Shown: positions 1-6,737 of the stretch, in pieces
How the letters are laid out: each line of letters starts with the position of its first letter
Position numbering within the stretch: the first letter of the stretch is position 1
Assembly: GCA_016839425.1 (NCBI GenBank)
Contig: JAEOUI010000145.1
Location: forward strand, 1-10,574
Direction of reading: 5' to 3'
DNA length: 10,574 nucleotides
Origin: Promethearchaeota archaeon
GTDB lineage: Archaea; Asgardarchaeota; Lokiarchaeia; Sigynarchaeales; SOKP01
Program-made: the position numbers and the translations under genes
Notes under the pieces: model-generated
What the model saw: the letters and a program-made list of their open reading frames with translations, nothing else
Told to the model about the DNA's origin: nothing
Databases searched by the model: none

Positions 1-314
1 GCTAGAGGGTGTTCGATACTTGGAACTGTTACCAAGACATTAAAAAGGATAATGCCAATTATCCCAATCCCAAGCGCTATCTTAAGCGAATTAATGCTAA
101 GTTTGAGATAATCCATTCCTAGAGGCGTATAATCGCTTCTTGCTAAAATTGCTCCGATAATTACGAATAAAGCTGCAAATAAAGACAAGTAAATAAATAT
201 TGAAGCAAAATCATTAGATAAACCTTCAAGGAATATTATTATTCCAATAAAAGGATCCAATAGCATTAAAATCCCAGTAAAAAAACATAAATATATTATC
301 GTTTGTTCCTTCAT
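1..314 (-). CDS. Small multi-pass membrane protein, 5' part only (runs off the left edge)
   Basis: An open frame of 104 codons starts at the ATG at 314-312 and continues without a stop to the left edge, so the C-terminus is missing. An in-frame TAG lies five codons upstream, which limits how far the start could move. The product is very hydrophobic, with three likely membrane helices at about residues 6-29, 37-58 and 77-97 and short polar loops such as ARSDYTPLGMDYLK. No signal peptide cleavage site, cofactor motif or family signature is recognisable, so no function is given. It follows the LRR gene on the same strand after a 110-nt gap that holds a TATA-like box, so it probably has its own transcript. 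The reading frame is convincing; the family is unknown. Confidence 0.7.
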   Translation of the reverse strand, partial: MKEQTIIYLCFFTGILMLLDPFIGIIIFLEGLSNDFASIFIYLSLFAALFVIIGAILARSDYTPLGMDYLKLSINSLKIALGIGIIGIILFNVLVTVPSIEHPL

Positions 315-362
315 ATTCTTGGTTTTCTAGGGTGTTTTAATTATCTTATTAGAAAAAGATGC

Positions 363-370
363 TATATAAA
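363..370 (-). promoter_or_regulatory. TATA box for the membrane protein gene
   Basis: Read on the minus strand this is TTTATATA, a good archaeal TATA box. It lies about 50 nt before the ATG at 314, which puts transcription start near 340 and gives a short leader. The call rests on sequence match and spacing only. Confidence 0.45.
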
Positions 371-388
371 ACTATTGTTAATATTCTA

Positions 389-411
389 TTATAGAAGTTT
401 AAGTTCTATAA
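389..411 (-). terminator. Inverted repeat after the LRR gene, possible 3' end hairpin or operator
   Basis: TTATAGAA and TTCTATAA form a perfect 8-bp inverted repeat around a 7-nt spacer. It lies 13 nt after the LRR stop codon on the minus strand and about 20 nt before the TATA box of the next minus-strand gene. It could mark the 3' end of the LRR transcript or be a binding site upstream of the membrane protein gene. The stem is AT-rich and no strong T-run follows at once, so the terminator reading is weak. Confidence 0.35.
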
Positions 412-424
412 ATTTTAATTAAAA

Positions 425-1984
425 TTATACCGAGATGGTAATTTTCTTTTTTTTTAGCTGTTTTACCAACAACTTTGCTTTCGAATCCAACGGATTTCCT
501 GAAAGATAAACGCCATTAAGAGAATTCATGGTCATCATTGATTCTGGTAAGCTTGTAAGGTTATTATTTTCTACTTGAAGGTAGGCAAGCGATTTCAAGC
601 TGCTAATGGATTCGGGCAAGGTTGTTATCTTGTTGTTTCCTAAATACAGACCGTAAAGGTTGTCGAGTGTTTCAAGCGTTGTATTAGACTCGGGAAGGTT
701 CGTGATTTGGTTGTTATTAAGCGATAATGTGATGAGAGAAGAGAGATTACCAATGGATTCGGGAAGATTTGAGATTTCATTACAATGAAGGTGTAGAAAG
801 GCGAGCGATTTCAGATTTCCGACTGAAGTAGGAAGGGTCTTTAATTGGTTATTATACAATGATAATTCTCTCAAAGACGAAAGATGTCCAATCGAATCCG
901 GAAGGCCCTCCAATAAATTATCGTTAAGTCTCAGGATTTGTAGCGATTTGAGTTTTCCAAAGGATTCGGGAAGGAATCGAAGGGGATTATTATACAAGGA
1001 TAATTTTTTAAGGGAAGAAAGGGCACCGAAAGATTCGGGAAGCGTAATAAGTTTATTGTCAAATAGAAGTAATTCTGTTAAAGAGGAAAGGTCCCCTATT
1101 GATTTTGGAAGCGTAAAAAGAAGATTTCTACTTAAATCTAGCTCTTTTAGCGATGAGAGGGCACCAAAAGATTCGGGAAGATTCGAAAGACGGTTGCCAG
1201 ATAAGCGGAGAAATTGAAGATTTTGCAGGTTTCCAAAGGATTCGGGAAGGCTCGATAATTTATTATTATATAAAGGGAACATTCTCAGAGAGGAAAGATT
1301 CCCTATTGAAGATGGGAGCGTTTCTATTTGATTATTATTTAAATTAAGGGTTTGGAGCAATTTTAAGCTTCCAATGGACGGAGGGAGTGTTTCTAGCTTG
1401 TTATGGCACGAGTTTAAGTTTTGGAGCGATCCTAGAGACCCTATAGAGTCTGGAAGCCTTGAAAGACAGTTCAGACTCAAGTCAACAATTGTTAGCGATT
1501 TCAATCCTCCAATGGATTCAGGAAGATATTCTAGAAGGTTTCCTCGTAATGAAAGTGATACAAGCGATTTGAGGTTTCCTATTGATTCTGGAAGGCTCAT
1601 TAACCTGTTCTCCCTAACGAATAATCGTTTTAATTTTATAAGTCTTCCTATGGCCTCAGGGAGGGAGGTTAAACGAGTGTTTAACATTCGGAGTTCTTGT
1701 AAGGATGTGAGGTTTCCTATTGATTCTGGAAGGCAAGATAGTTTGCATCGATATAATCCAATTCCTGTTACATTACCGTGCTTATTAACTGAAAAACCCA
1801 TCTGACCGTCAAGTTCTAACAGGTTTACGATGTTAAATGCCTTCCCCGATAGTTTCTCGAGGTCTTGAAGAGCCATTGCTTCCAGTCGCGGTATTTGAGC
1901 CCCTCGGAAGGATCGCATTGAATCGTTTTTCAGATCTTCTTCGCTATGTTTTTTTTCCGTCTTTTTTTCTTCGTTTTTCTTCAT
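425..1984 (-). CDS. Leucine-rich repeat protein, 18 LPxS-type repeats
   Basis: This 519-residue protein is almost entirely LRR. Residues 1-25 are a charged Lys/Glu-rich tail, and about 46-81 form an N-terminal cap resembling the 'dgxVtgLxL' segment that precedes many bacterial and archaeal LRR arrays. Residues 82-498 hold 18 repeats of the form L-x-x-L-P-E-S-I/F-G-x-L-x-S-L-x-x-L-x-L-x-x-N. Seventeen are exactly 23 residues; the sixteenth has 26. A basic C-terminal cap (499-519, KQLKKKK) closes the array. There is no signal peptide, membrane helix, GTPase or kinase domain, so it is probably a cytosolic protein-interaction scaffold; the partner is unknown. The ATG at 1984-1982 has a GAGG SD site 10 nt upstream, and no upstream in-frame ATG precedes the TAA about 40 nt away. 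It is transcribed divergently from the transporter operon. Repeats 9 and 11 share a 12-residue core (PESFGALSSLKx), consistent with recent internal duplication. Confidence 0.93.
   Translation of the reverse strand: MKKNEEKKTEKKHSEEDLKNDSMRSFRGAQIPRLEAMALQDLEKLSGKAFNIVNLLELDGQMGFSVNKHGNVTGIGLYRCKLSCLPESIGNLTSLQELRMLNTRLTSLPEAIGRLIKLKRLFVRENRLMSLPESIGNLKSLVSLSLRGNLLEYLPESIGGLKSLTIVDLSLNCLSRLPDSIGSLGSLQNLNSCHNKLETLPPSIGSLKLLQTLNLNNNQIETLPSSIGNLSSLRMFPLYNNKLSSLPESFGNLQNLQFLRLSGNRLSNLPESFGALSSLKELDLSRNLLFTLPKSIGDLSSLTELLLFDNKLITLPESFGALSSLKKLSLYNNPLRFLPESFGKLKSLQILRLNDNLLEGLPDSIGHLSSLRELSLYNNQLKTLPTSVGNLKSLAFLHLHCNEISNLPESIGNLSSLITLSLNNNQITNLPESNTTLETLDNLYGLYLGNNKITTLPESISSLKSLAYLQVENNNLTSLPESMMTMNSLNGVYLSGNPLDSKAKLLVKQLKKKKITISV
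491..1741 (-). repeat. Tandem 69-bp repeat array encoding the LRRs
   Basis: The 18 protein repeats are visible as a DNA period of 69 bp (one unit is 78 bp). On the plus strand the recurring core is GATTCGGGAAG or a near variant, the complement of the LPESxG codons. The repeats differ enough to be an old coding array rather than a fresh expansion, but some pairs remain close at DNA level (around 1030 and 1168). The periodicity also explains the long open frames on the opposite strand here. Confidence 0.85.
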
Positions 1985-1990
1985 TTCATC

Positions 1991-2022
1991 GCATCCTCGA
2001 CTCGTTCGCGCGCCGCCAGGAT
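1991..2022 (-). promoter_or_regulatory. GC-rich leader of the LRR gene with possible SD-occluding hairpin
   Basis: This stretch just before the LRR start is about 73% G+C (22 of the 30 bases at 1991-2020), unlike the AT-rich DNA around it. On the minus strand ATCCT (2022-2018) can pair with AGGAT (1997-1993). The second arm contains the GG of the SD site, so folding could hide the ribosome-binding site. The stem is only 5 bp with a 20-nt GC-rich loop. The regulatory reading is speculative; the composition shift is directly visible. Confidence 0.35.
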
Positions 2023-2280
2023 CTTAATTTAACCTTAGATGGTATTTTATGTATATGACCTTACAATTTTTAAATGTATTTCGAACTATCACTTGAAAGA
2101 AAATAATTACATCTGATGACATATGATGCAATTTTTTAGGATAATAAATTTGTTGTTCATAGTAGGGTTTTCAGCTATTTAGGCTGCCATCTAGCATTTT
2201 AAGCTTTTCCTAAATCCATCAACAATGCTTCTTGTTCATTAGTTCATTTTTATCCTCATTTCTTGCATTTCCCTGTGGAC
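2023..2280. other. Non-coding intergenic region between divergent LRR gene and transporter operon
   Basis: I see no convincing gene here. On the minus strand TTTAAAAA at 2074-2067 is a possible TATA box for the LRR gene and would give a leader of about 60 nt; TATACATAAA-like sequence nearer the gene is an alternative. The octamer TTGTTCAT occurs twice (near 2153 and 2232) without clear meaning. No tRNA, riboswitch or convincing box C/D RNA was found. Confidence 0.4.
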
Positions 2281-2323
2281 TTCATACTGCATTATAACAT
2301 TTTCATACTACCTTAAATATGAT
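2281..2323 (+). promoter_or_regulatory. Operator plus TATA box of the metal-transport operon (shared block, copy A)
   Basis: Two copies of TTCATACT (2281-2288 and 2302-2309) are direct repeats with a 21-bp period, about two helical turns, so a protein could bind both on one face. The TATA box TTAAATAT (2313-2320) starts 4 nt after the second copy, so that copy overlaps the expected BRE (TFB-binding) position. Transcription should start near 2345, giving a leader of about 30 nt to the ATG at 2374. The whole 43-nt block matches 6629-6671 at 37 positions without gaps. Promoter identity is well supported; the regulator and its ligand are unknown. Confidence 0.8.
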
Positions 2324-2373
2324 GTTTCTTTTTTTAAAAACATTGACCATTAAAAATAATTGAAAACACGAAA

Positions 2374-3522
2374 ATGAACAAAAAAAAAATTTTAACTGGG
2401 GTTTTAGTCGTTGGGTTCATATCGATAGTTATTGTCAGTATCGTGTCTATTTCAATGTTCCTTATCTCTGACGAGGAGAATACTAGGACGATCACGGATG
2501 GCTTGGGGCGCAATGTTAAGGTTCCCGAGATTAATGACATAGATAAAATCGTGGCAATCAACGCAGGGAGCTTAAGACTCTTGGCATATATGAACGCAAC
2601 CGATCTCGTATGTGGCGTTGAAGAAACCGAGAAAACGGATGTAGCGAGACCGTATAATTTTGCGTATCCAGAACTCGCAAGCTTGCCTAGTATTGGCCCA
2701 ATCTTTGGTGGTGACCCAGAATTGATCATGGCGCAGAATCCCGATGTGATCTTTACAACATATTATACATCAGTTGAGGAGGCCGATACATTGACCGAAC
2801 TAACGGGAATTCCTGTTGTTGTTTTGAATTACGGGAATTTAAACGATCAGATTAATCAATTCTATGGTTCCTTGTCTATTATCGGTGAAGTTCTTGGAAA
2901 AAAAGAGAGAGCAATTTTCTTGATTAATTTTTTCAACGAAACAATTGCAGATTTAAACGAGAGGACTAAGGACATACCTGAGGAGGAAAAGCCTTGGTTG
3001 TATGTTGGTGGCATTGGATATAAAGGTGAACATGGAATGGATTCAACAGAGACTAAATATTCTCCATTGGCTTTTATAAATGGAAGAAATTCGGTCTACA
3101 ATGTTTCTACGGCAGAGGGCACAGACCACGCATTTATTCAATATGGATACATTTATAAATTACAGGATTGGGACATGCTTGATTATCTAATAGTTGATGC
3201 TGGTGGATATACTCTAAGCATGGCAGATTTAAAGGCTCCCGAGAAATTGGGCGCATTGGATTGTGTTTTAGCAGACCCACCGGAAGTTGTCATGACATTA
3301 CCATACAATTGGTACACGACCAATTACGGAACCGTGTTAATTGATGCGTATTATTTAGGATATCGATTTTTTCCCGAACAATTCGCCGATCTTGATTACA
3401 CGGAGGGAAATATTTACGACCAAATATACGAAACCTTGCTTGGAAAAGGAGTATATTCCGATATGGCCGATTATTATTTTGGTGGATTCCACAATATTAC
3501 CAGTGCTGAAATTAACGCGTAG
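2374..3522 (+). CDS. ABC transporter substrate-binding protein, FecB/BtuF/HemV-2 type
   Basis: This 382-residue protein captures the transported ligand outside the cell and delivers it to the permease encoded next. Residues 1-6 are basic, 7-32 form one hydrophobic helix, and the rest is extracytoplasmic. The TDGLGR segment (41-46) and GGDPELIMAQNPDVIF (112-127) are typical of the class III binding-protein fold (COG0614). The segments YVGGIGYKGEHGMDSTE (210-226) and TTNYGTVLIDAYYLGYRFFP (315-334) resemble the HemV-2-like branch often annotated as iron or metal binding. There is no lipobox cysteine; the first Cys is residue 80, so it is probably held by an uncleaved N-terminal helix. The ATG has no strong SD site, but its distance from the promoter block fits. 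The ligand cannot be read from sequence: ferric chelate, corrinoid, and molybdate/tungstate (as for the MolBCA transporters with the same fold) are all possible. Confidence 0.9.
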   Translation: MNKKKILTGVLVVGFISIVIVSIVSISMFLISDEENTRTITDGLGRNVKVPEINDIDKIVAINAGSLRLLAYMNATDLVCGVEETEKTDVARPYNFAYPELASLPSIGPIFGGDPELIMAQNPDVIFTTYYTSVEEADTLTELTGIPVVVLNYGNLNDQINQFYGSLSIIGEVLGKKERAIFLINFFNETIADLNERTKDIPEEEKPWLYVGGIGYKGEHGMDSTETKYSPLAFINGRNSVYNVSTAEGTDHAFIQYGYIYKLQDWDMLDYLIVDAGGYTLSMADLKAPEKLGALDCVLADPPEVVMTLPYNWYTTNYGTVLIDAYYLGYRFFPEQFADLDYTEGNIYDQIYETLLGKGVYSDMADYYFGGFHNITSAEINA

Positions 3523-3562
3523 ATTGAATCTATAATAAAAAATTTAGATAAAAGGATTAAAC

Positions 3563-4636
3563 ATGGAATCTATTGTTATTAAGAAAAGATTCGAAAAATA
3601 CAATAAAAAAAGGGAATATTTTATTTTCCTTACCATTTTTTTTATTTTTATTTTTTTTATCGTTGGAATCAGTTTAGGCGCCTATAAAATGTCCTTCACT
3701 ACTGTCATAAAATGCTTATTTGGCAGTGGCGAAAAAACTCAAACTCATGTCATTCTTAGGATTCGCTTGCCTCGCGTTTTATCGGCATTAATTGCTGGTA
3801 TGGCCTTGGCTCTGAGCGGAGTTGTCATGCAAAGCATTCTTATAAATCCATTAGGAGAGCCTTTCACGCTTGGCATTTCTCAGGCAGCTGTTTTTGGGGT
3901 TTCTTTTGCCGTGATCGTTCTAGGTGCAGGTTCATTGCAAAGCAGTAGTTCAGACGCCGTATTAATACATAACCCTTATTCGGCTACATTATTTGCGTTT
4001 CTTTTCTCACTTATTAGTACTGGGATCATATTGTTATTAGTACAATTTAAAAAAGCGCGTCCTGAGACGATGATACTATGTGGAGTGATTTTGGGAGCGT
4101 TTTTTCAAGCTTTAACAACGGCACTGCAATATCTTTGTGCAGACGATATTCAAATTGCGTCTATAGTGTTTTGGAGTTTTGGTAATTTAGCTAAATCAAC
4201 CTGGGAAATATTTTTAATACTTTTTTGCGTTACTAGCTTATGTTTAGCCTTTTTCATGCGGAATTCTTGGCATTATTATGTTCTGAACTCCGGGGAAGAG
4301 ACCGCTAAAAGCCTGGGCGTGAACACGGTAAGGATGAGGACGGCAGGTATGGTCGTGGCATCTCTTACGGTATCGGTTGTAATAGCATTTTTCGGAATTA
4401 TTGCTTTCGTGGGATTAATCGTTCCGCATATCGTTCGTCGCATTATAGGAGGAAACGAAAGATACCTAATTCCAGCAGCCAGCCTATTCGGTGGGTTATT
4501 CCTGTTAATAGCAGATACAATAGCGAGAACGGTTATTTCACCTCAAGTTCTGCCTGTGGGCGTTCTCACATCGTTCATTGGGGCACCCTTATTTTTATAT
4601 TTATTGTTAAAGAAAGAAAAGAGAGGATATTGGTGA
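3563..4636 (+). CDS. ABC transporter permease, FecCD/BtuC family
   Basis: This 357-residue integral membrane protein is the transmembrane subunit, normally a homodimer of about ten helices per chain. Family signatures are clear: RLPRVLSALIAGMALALSGV (68-87), NPLGEPFTLGIS (95-106), the ETAKSLGVN coupling-helix motif (246-254) that contacts the ATPase, FVGLIVPH (282-289), ADTIAR (317-322) and a PVGVLTS-x-IGAPLFLYLL tail (331-348). The length is typical of the family. The basic, Lys-rich N-terminus before the first helix (20-40) is somewhat longer than usual. The ATG at 3563 has an AAAGGA SD site 6 nt upstream. It lies 40 nt after the binding-protein gene, and its TGA overlaps the start of the ATPase gene, so the two should be translationally coupled. 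Confidence 0.95.
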   Translation: MESIVIKKRFEKYNKKREYFIFLTIFFIFIFFIVGISLGAYKMSFTTVIKCLFGSGEKTQTHVILRIRLPRVLSALIAGMALALSGVVMQSILINPLGEPFTLGISQAAVFGVSFAVIVLGAGSLQSSSSDAVLIHNPYSATLFAFLFSLISTGIILLLVQFKKARPETMILCGVILGAFFQALTTALQYLCADDIQIASIVFWSFGNLAKSTWEIFLILFCVTSLCLAFFMRNSWHYYVLNSGEETAKSLGVNTVRMRTAGMVVASLTVSVVIAFFGIIAFVGLIVPHIVRRIIGGNERYLIPAASLFGGLFLLIADTIARTVISPQVLPVGVLTSFIGAPLFLYLLLKKEKRGYW

Positions 4637-5421
4637 TATTAAAAGTAGAAGATCTTAGTTTTTCGTATAATAGCACCCCAATATTAAATAAGGTTAATTT
4701 TAATGTCGATAAAGGAGATTTCGTTGGCATTATAGGTCCTAACGGTTCGGGTAAAAGCACATTATTGAAAAACATTGACGCCATTTTAAAACCAAAACAA
4801 GGATGCATTTTTATTGAAAATGTAAACCAAAATGACATGCGTAGGAAAGAAGTCGCAAAATGCATTGGATACGTGCCGCAGAAAGAGGATATAACTTTTC
4901 CAATGACGGTATTTGAAACCGTTCTTATGGGCAGGAAACCGCATATCTCTTGGAAGGAGACTAACGAAGACAAGGAAATAGTCTCAGATATATTGGAAAG
5001 ACTCGATCTTGGGGATTTTACGCTAAGAAATGTCTGCGAGCTTAGCGGAGGAGAAGCTCAAAAAGTACACATTGCCCGGGCACTAGCACAAAAACCAAGC
5101 ATTATATTATTAGACGAACCAACCGCAAACTTGGATTTAAAGCATCAAATCGAGGTTCTCAATTACCTTCTTGAAATTAAAAAAAAGGAGCAAGTAGCAA
5201 TCGTTATTGCCATTCACGATCTAAATCTCGCCTTGAAGTATTGCGAAAAATTAATTATTTTAAATAAGGGAAAAATTCACGCTTGTGGTGGAAAAGAGAT
5301 TCTATCAGAAAAAAACATAGAATCCGTTTATGGGGTTAAAGTATCAATAATAAAAAAGGGAAATCGGAGTTATATCATACCCGAGGAATCTATCGAAAAG
5401 TGTAATTTTGTCTTTAATTAA
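4633..5421 (+). CDS. ABC transporter ATPase, FepC/BtuD type
   Basis: This is the nucleotide-binding subunit that powers import through the neighbouring permease. Numbered from TTG 4630, it shows Walker A GPNGSGKS (36-43), Q-loop Gln84 in YVPQ, signature LSGGE (138-142), Walker B IILLDEP (158-164), D-loop NLDL (167-170) and H-loop His196 (AIHDLNLALKYC), all intact. Two starts are possible: TTG 4630 and GTG 4633. I prefer GTG because GAGAGG at 4621-4626 then sits 6 nt away and the GTGA overlap with the permease stop is a classic coupled start; with TTG the spacing is only 3 nt. The product is 262 residues, a usual length. A C-terminal segment after about 230 (ESVYGVKVSII) is shared with FepC-like importers. 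The next gene begins 24 nt downstream, probably on the same transcript. Confidence 0.95.
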   Translation: MILKVEDLSFSYNSTPILNKVNFNVDKGDFVGIIGPNGSGKSTLLKNIDAILKPKQGCIFIENVNQNDMRRKEVAKCIGYVPQKEDITFPMTVFETVLMGRKPHISWKETNEDKEIVSDILERLDLGDFTLRNVCELSGGEAQKVHIARALAQKPSIILLDEPTANLDLKHQIEVLNYLLEIKKKEQVAIVIAIHDLNLALKYCEKLIILNKGKIHACGGKEILSEKNIESVYGVKVSIIKKGNRSYIIPEESIEKCNFVFN

Positions 5422-5445
5422 AAAACAATAAAAAGAGGAATAGTA

Positions 5446-6543
5446 TTGCAAAATATAAAAGAAATAGGTGTGATAAAAAGCCAATTTAGTACGCCAGACG
5501 ACCCGTTTAAAATGAAAAAGGAAGTTTCTGAATTGGTATTGAAGGAAGAATACGAAGATGGATTGTATAAAATCGAGGATAACAAATATTTACAAGTTCT
5601 TTTTTACTTCCACGGAGACAAAAACGACGGAAACTTGCAAGGACCCACTTACACGGGCGAAGTAAAGGGAGTTTTTGCTTCTCGATCTCAATACAGACCA
5701 AGTAGAATAGGATTAACTACCGTAAAATTATTGGAACGGAACGGATGCGTGTTAAAGGTATCCGGTCTAGACGCAATGGACGGAACACCCATATTGGACA
5801 TTAAACCGTTTGCTTTAGCAATGGACGAGTATGAAAAGGAGAAAGAGAAAAAGAAACACGATTTAAAACATCCTCGCTCCGAACTGCTCCAATTAATAAG
5901 GTCGTGGAATTTAAAAGAAATAATAAAACAAGCGGCGATATTGCACGGACATTTTTGCCCTGGATTAGCGATCGGAACCATTGCTGGAGCGTTTTTGGTA
6001 AAAGAAATGAGTTGGAACCCTGACGGAATGGAAAATATTTTGGTCATTGCTGAAACGAATAATTGCGCATTAGATGGTGTACAATTTACAACCGGATGTT
6101 CTATCGGTAATAATTCGCTTATTTATCGCGATTACGGAAAAACTGCCTTTACCATGACTAAAAGAGATGGAGAAGGTGTCCGTCTGGTTTTAAGAGAGAA
6201 TTATCAGGATTATTTTGGCGATAATAACGATTTTCAAGAATTATTTCAGAAAGTCATAAAGGAAAGAAGTGGAACTGAAAAAGACATGAATGAATTCAAG
6301 CGATTGGCTCGGGAAACAGCGTTAAGAATTTTGGATGTTGATGTTGAAAAATTATTTAAAATAGAACAAGTGAAGTTTAAAATTCCAGAATACGCACCAA
6401 TCCACGAAAGTATCATTTGCTCACGATGTCAAGAAAGCACAATGGCAACAAGAGTAATTCCAAAGAACGGATCTGTTTTATGCGTTTCTTGTGCAAATAA
6501 TGAATATTACGAGCTAAACGGACACGGAATTATTAAAAAATAA
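5446..6543 (+). CDS. Fusion protein: TrmO-like (UPF0066) methyltransferase domain + FmdE domain with zinc finger
   Basis: Residues 4-126 form a TrmO/UPF0066 beta-barrel methyltransferase domain: GVFASR (75-80), RPSRIGLTTVKLLE (84-97) and GLDAMDGTPILDIKP (107-121). Family members bind SAM; bacterial TrmO methylates t6A37 in tRNA-Thr. A charged linker (127-142) leads to an FmdE domain (about 150-300) with HGHFCPG (167-173), NNCALDGVQ (205-213) and TGCSIGNNSL (216-225), conserved Cys/His positions of PF02663. Last comes a CxxC...CxxC finger (Cys325/328/346/349), matching the auxiliary treble-clef zinc finger of FmdE structures. FmdE genes accompany molybdenum formylmethanofuran dehydrogenase operons, but the role is not settled. 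The TTG start has an AGAGG SD site 7 nt upstream, and its MQNIKEIGVI aligns with the start of the second paralogue. It is the last gene of the transporter operon, so a role in handling the imported metal or complex is likely, more so than tRNA modification. Both the canonical RPN motif (here RPS) and the 'fShlwvlf' segment are divergent. Confidence 0.9.
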   Translation: MQNIKEIGVIKSQFSTPDDPFKMKKEVSELVLKEEYEDGLYKIEDNKYLQVLFYFHGDKNDGNLQGPTYTGEVKGVFASRSQYRPSRIGLTTVKLLERNGCVLKVSGLDAMDGTPILDIKPFALAMDEYEKEKEKKKHDLKHPRSELLQLIRSWNLKEIIKQAAILHGHFCPGLAIGTIAGAFLVKEMSWNPDGMENILVIAETNNCALDGVQFTTGCSIGNNSLIYRDYGKTAFTMTKRDGEGVRLVLRENYQDYFGDNNDFQELFQKVIKERSGTEKDMNEFKRLARETALRILDVDVEKLFKIEQVKFKIPEYAPIHESIICSRCQESTMATRVIPKNGSVLCVSCANNEYYELNGHGIIKK

Positions 6544-6562
6544 AATTAAAATCTACATATCA

Positions 6563-6592
6563 TTTTTTTATTCTTTATTCAAAATTTTTTTT
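6563..6592 (+). terminator. Oligo-T terminator of the transporter operon
   Basis: Two T-runs (T7 at 6563-6569 and T8 at 6585-6592) follow the operon stop codon. TTCAAAA before the second run can pair with TTTTGAG into a small hairpin. T-rich tracts are the usual archaeal termination signal, and an independent promoter follows at 6629. Confidence 0.6.
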
Positions 6593-6628
6593 GAGAATTT
6601 AAGAGCTTTAATTAATATTTAATACATT

Positions 6629-6671
6629 TTCATACTGGATTTTAACTTTTTCATACTACTTTATATACGAT
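6629..6671 (+). promoter_or_regulatory. Operator plus TATA box of the stand-alone TrmO-like gene (shared block, copy B)
   Basis: TTCATACT occurs at 6629-6636 and 6650-6657, again 21 bp apart. TATA box TTTATATA (6660-6667) starts 3 nt after the second copy. The block is the same, base for base at 37 of 43 positions, as the one before the transporter operon; even bases around the TATA box (AC-Y-TTA-W-ATA-Y-GAT) are kept. Transcription should start near 6690, giving a leader of about 48 nt to ATG 6738 with an AGGA SD site. This fixes the gene as a separate transcription unit under the same control. Confidence 0.8.
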
Positions 6672-6737
6672 CTATTCTTTTTTAATTCATCTAAGAAATT
6701 GTTTATTAGCAATTTAAGACTGGGAAAAATAGGAATA

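Noticed and set aside
491..1741. Regular spaced repeats that might suggest a CRISPR array
   Set aside because: The period is 69 bp, a multiple of three, with all of it translating into leucine-rich repeats; there are no identical repeats with unique spacers and no cas genes.
948..1805. Three long plus-strand open frames opposite the LRR gene
   Set aside because: They are antisense products of the 69-bp repeat: the same periodic KDSG/IDSGR-like strings recur in them. They show no independent domain, start signal or composition.
2112..2128. TGATGA followed by TATGATG, resembling box C/C' of a C/D guide RNA
   Set aside because: No CTGA D or D' box lies at the needed distance downstream, and the first base of a proper RUGAUGA box is wrong.
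2334..2729. Minus-strand open frame across the start of the binding-protein gene
   Set aside because: It overlaps a clear family member in antisense and runs through that gene's promoter leader; its residues match no known family pattern.
6699..6737. TTG start adding 13 residues to the stand-alone TrmO-like protein
   Set aside because: ATG 6738 has an SD site, aligns with the paralogue's N-terminus, and leaves a normal leader from the mapped TATA box. The added residues do not belong to the domain.
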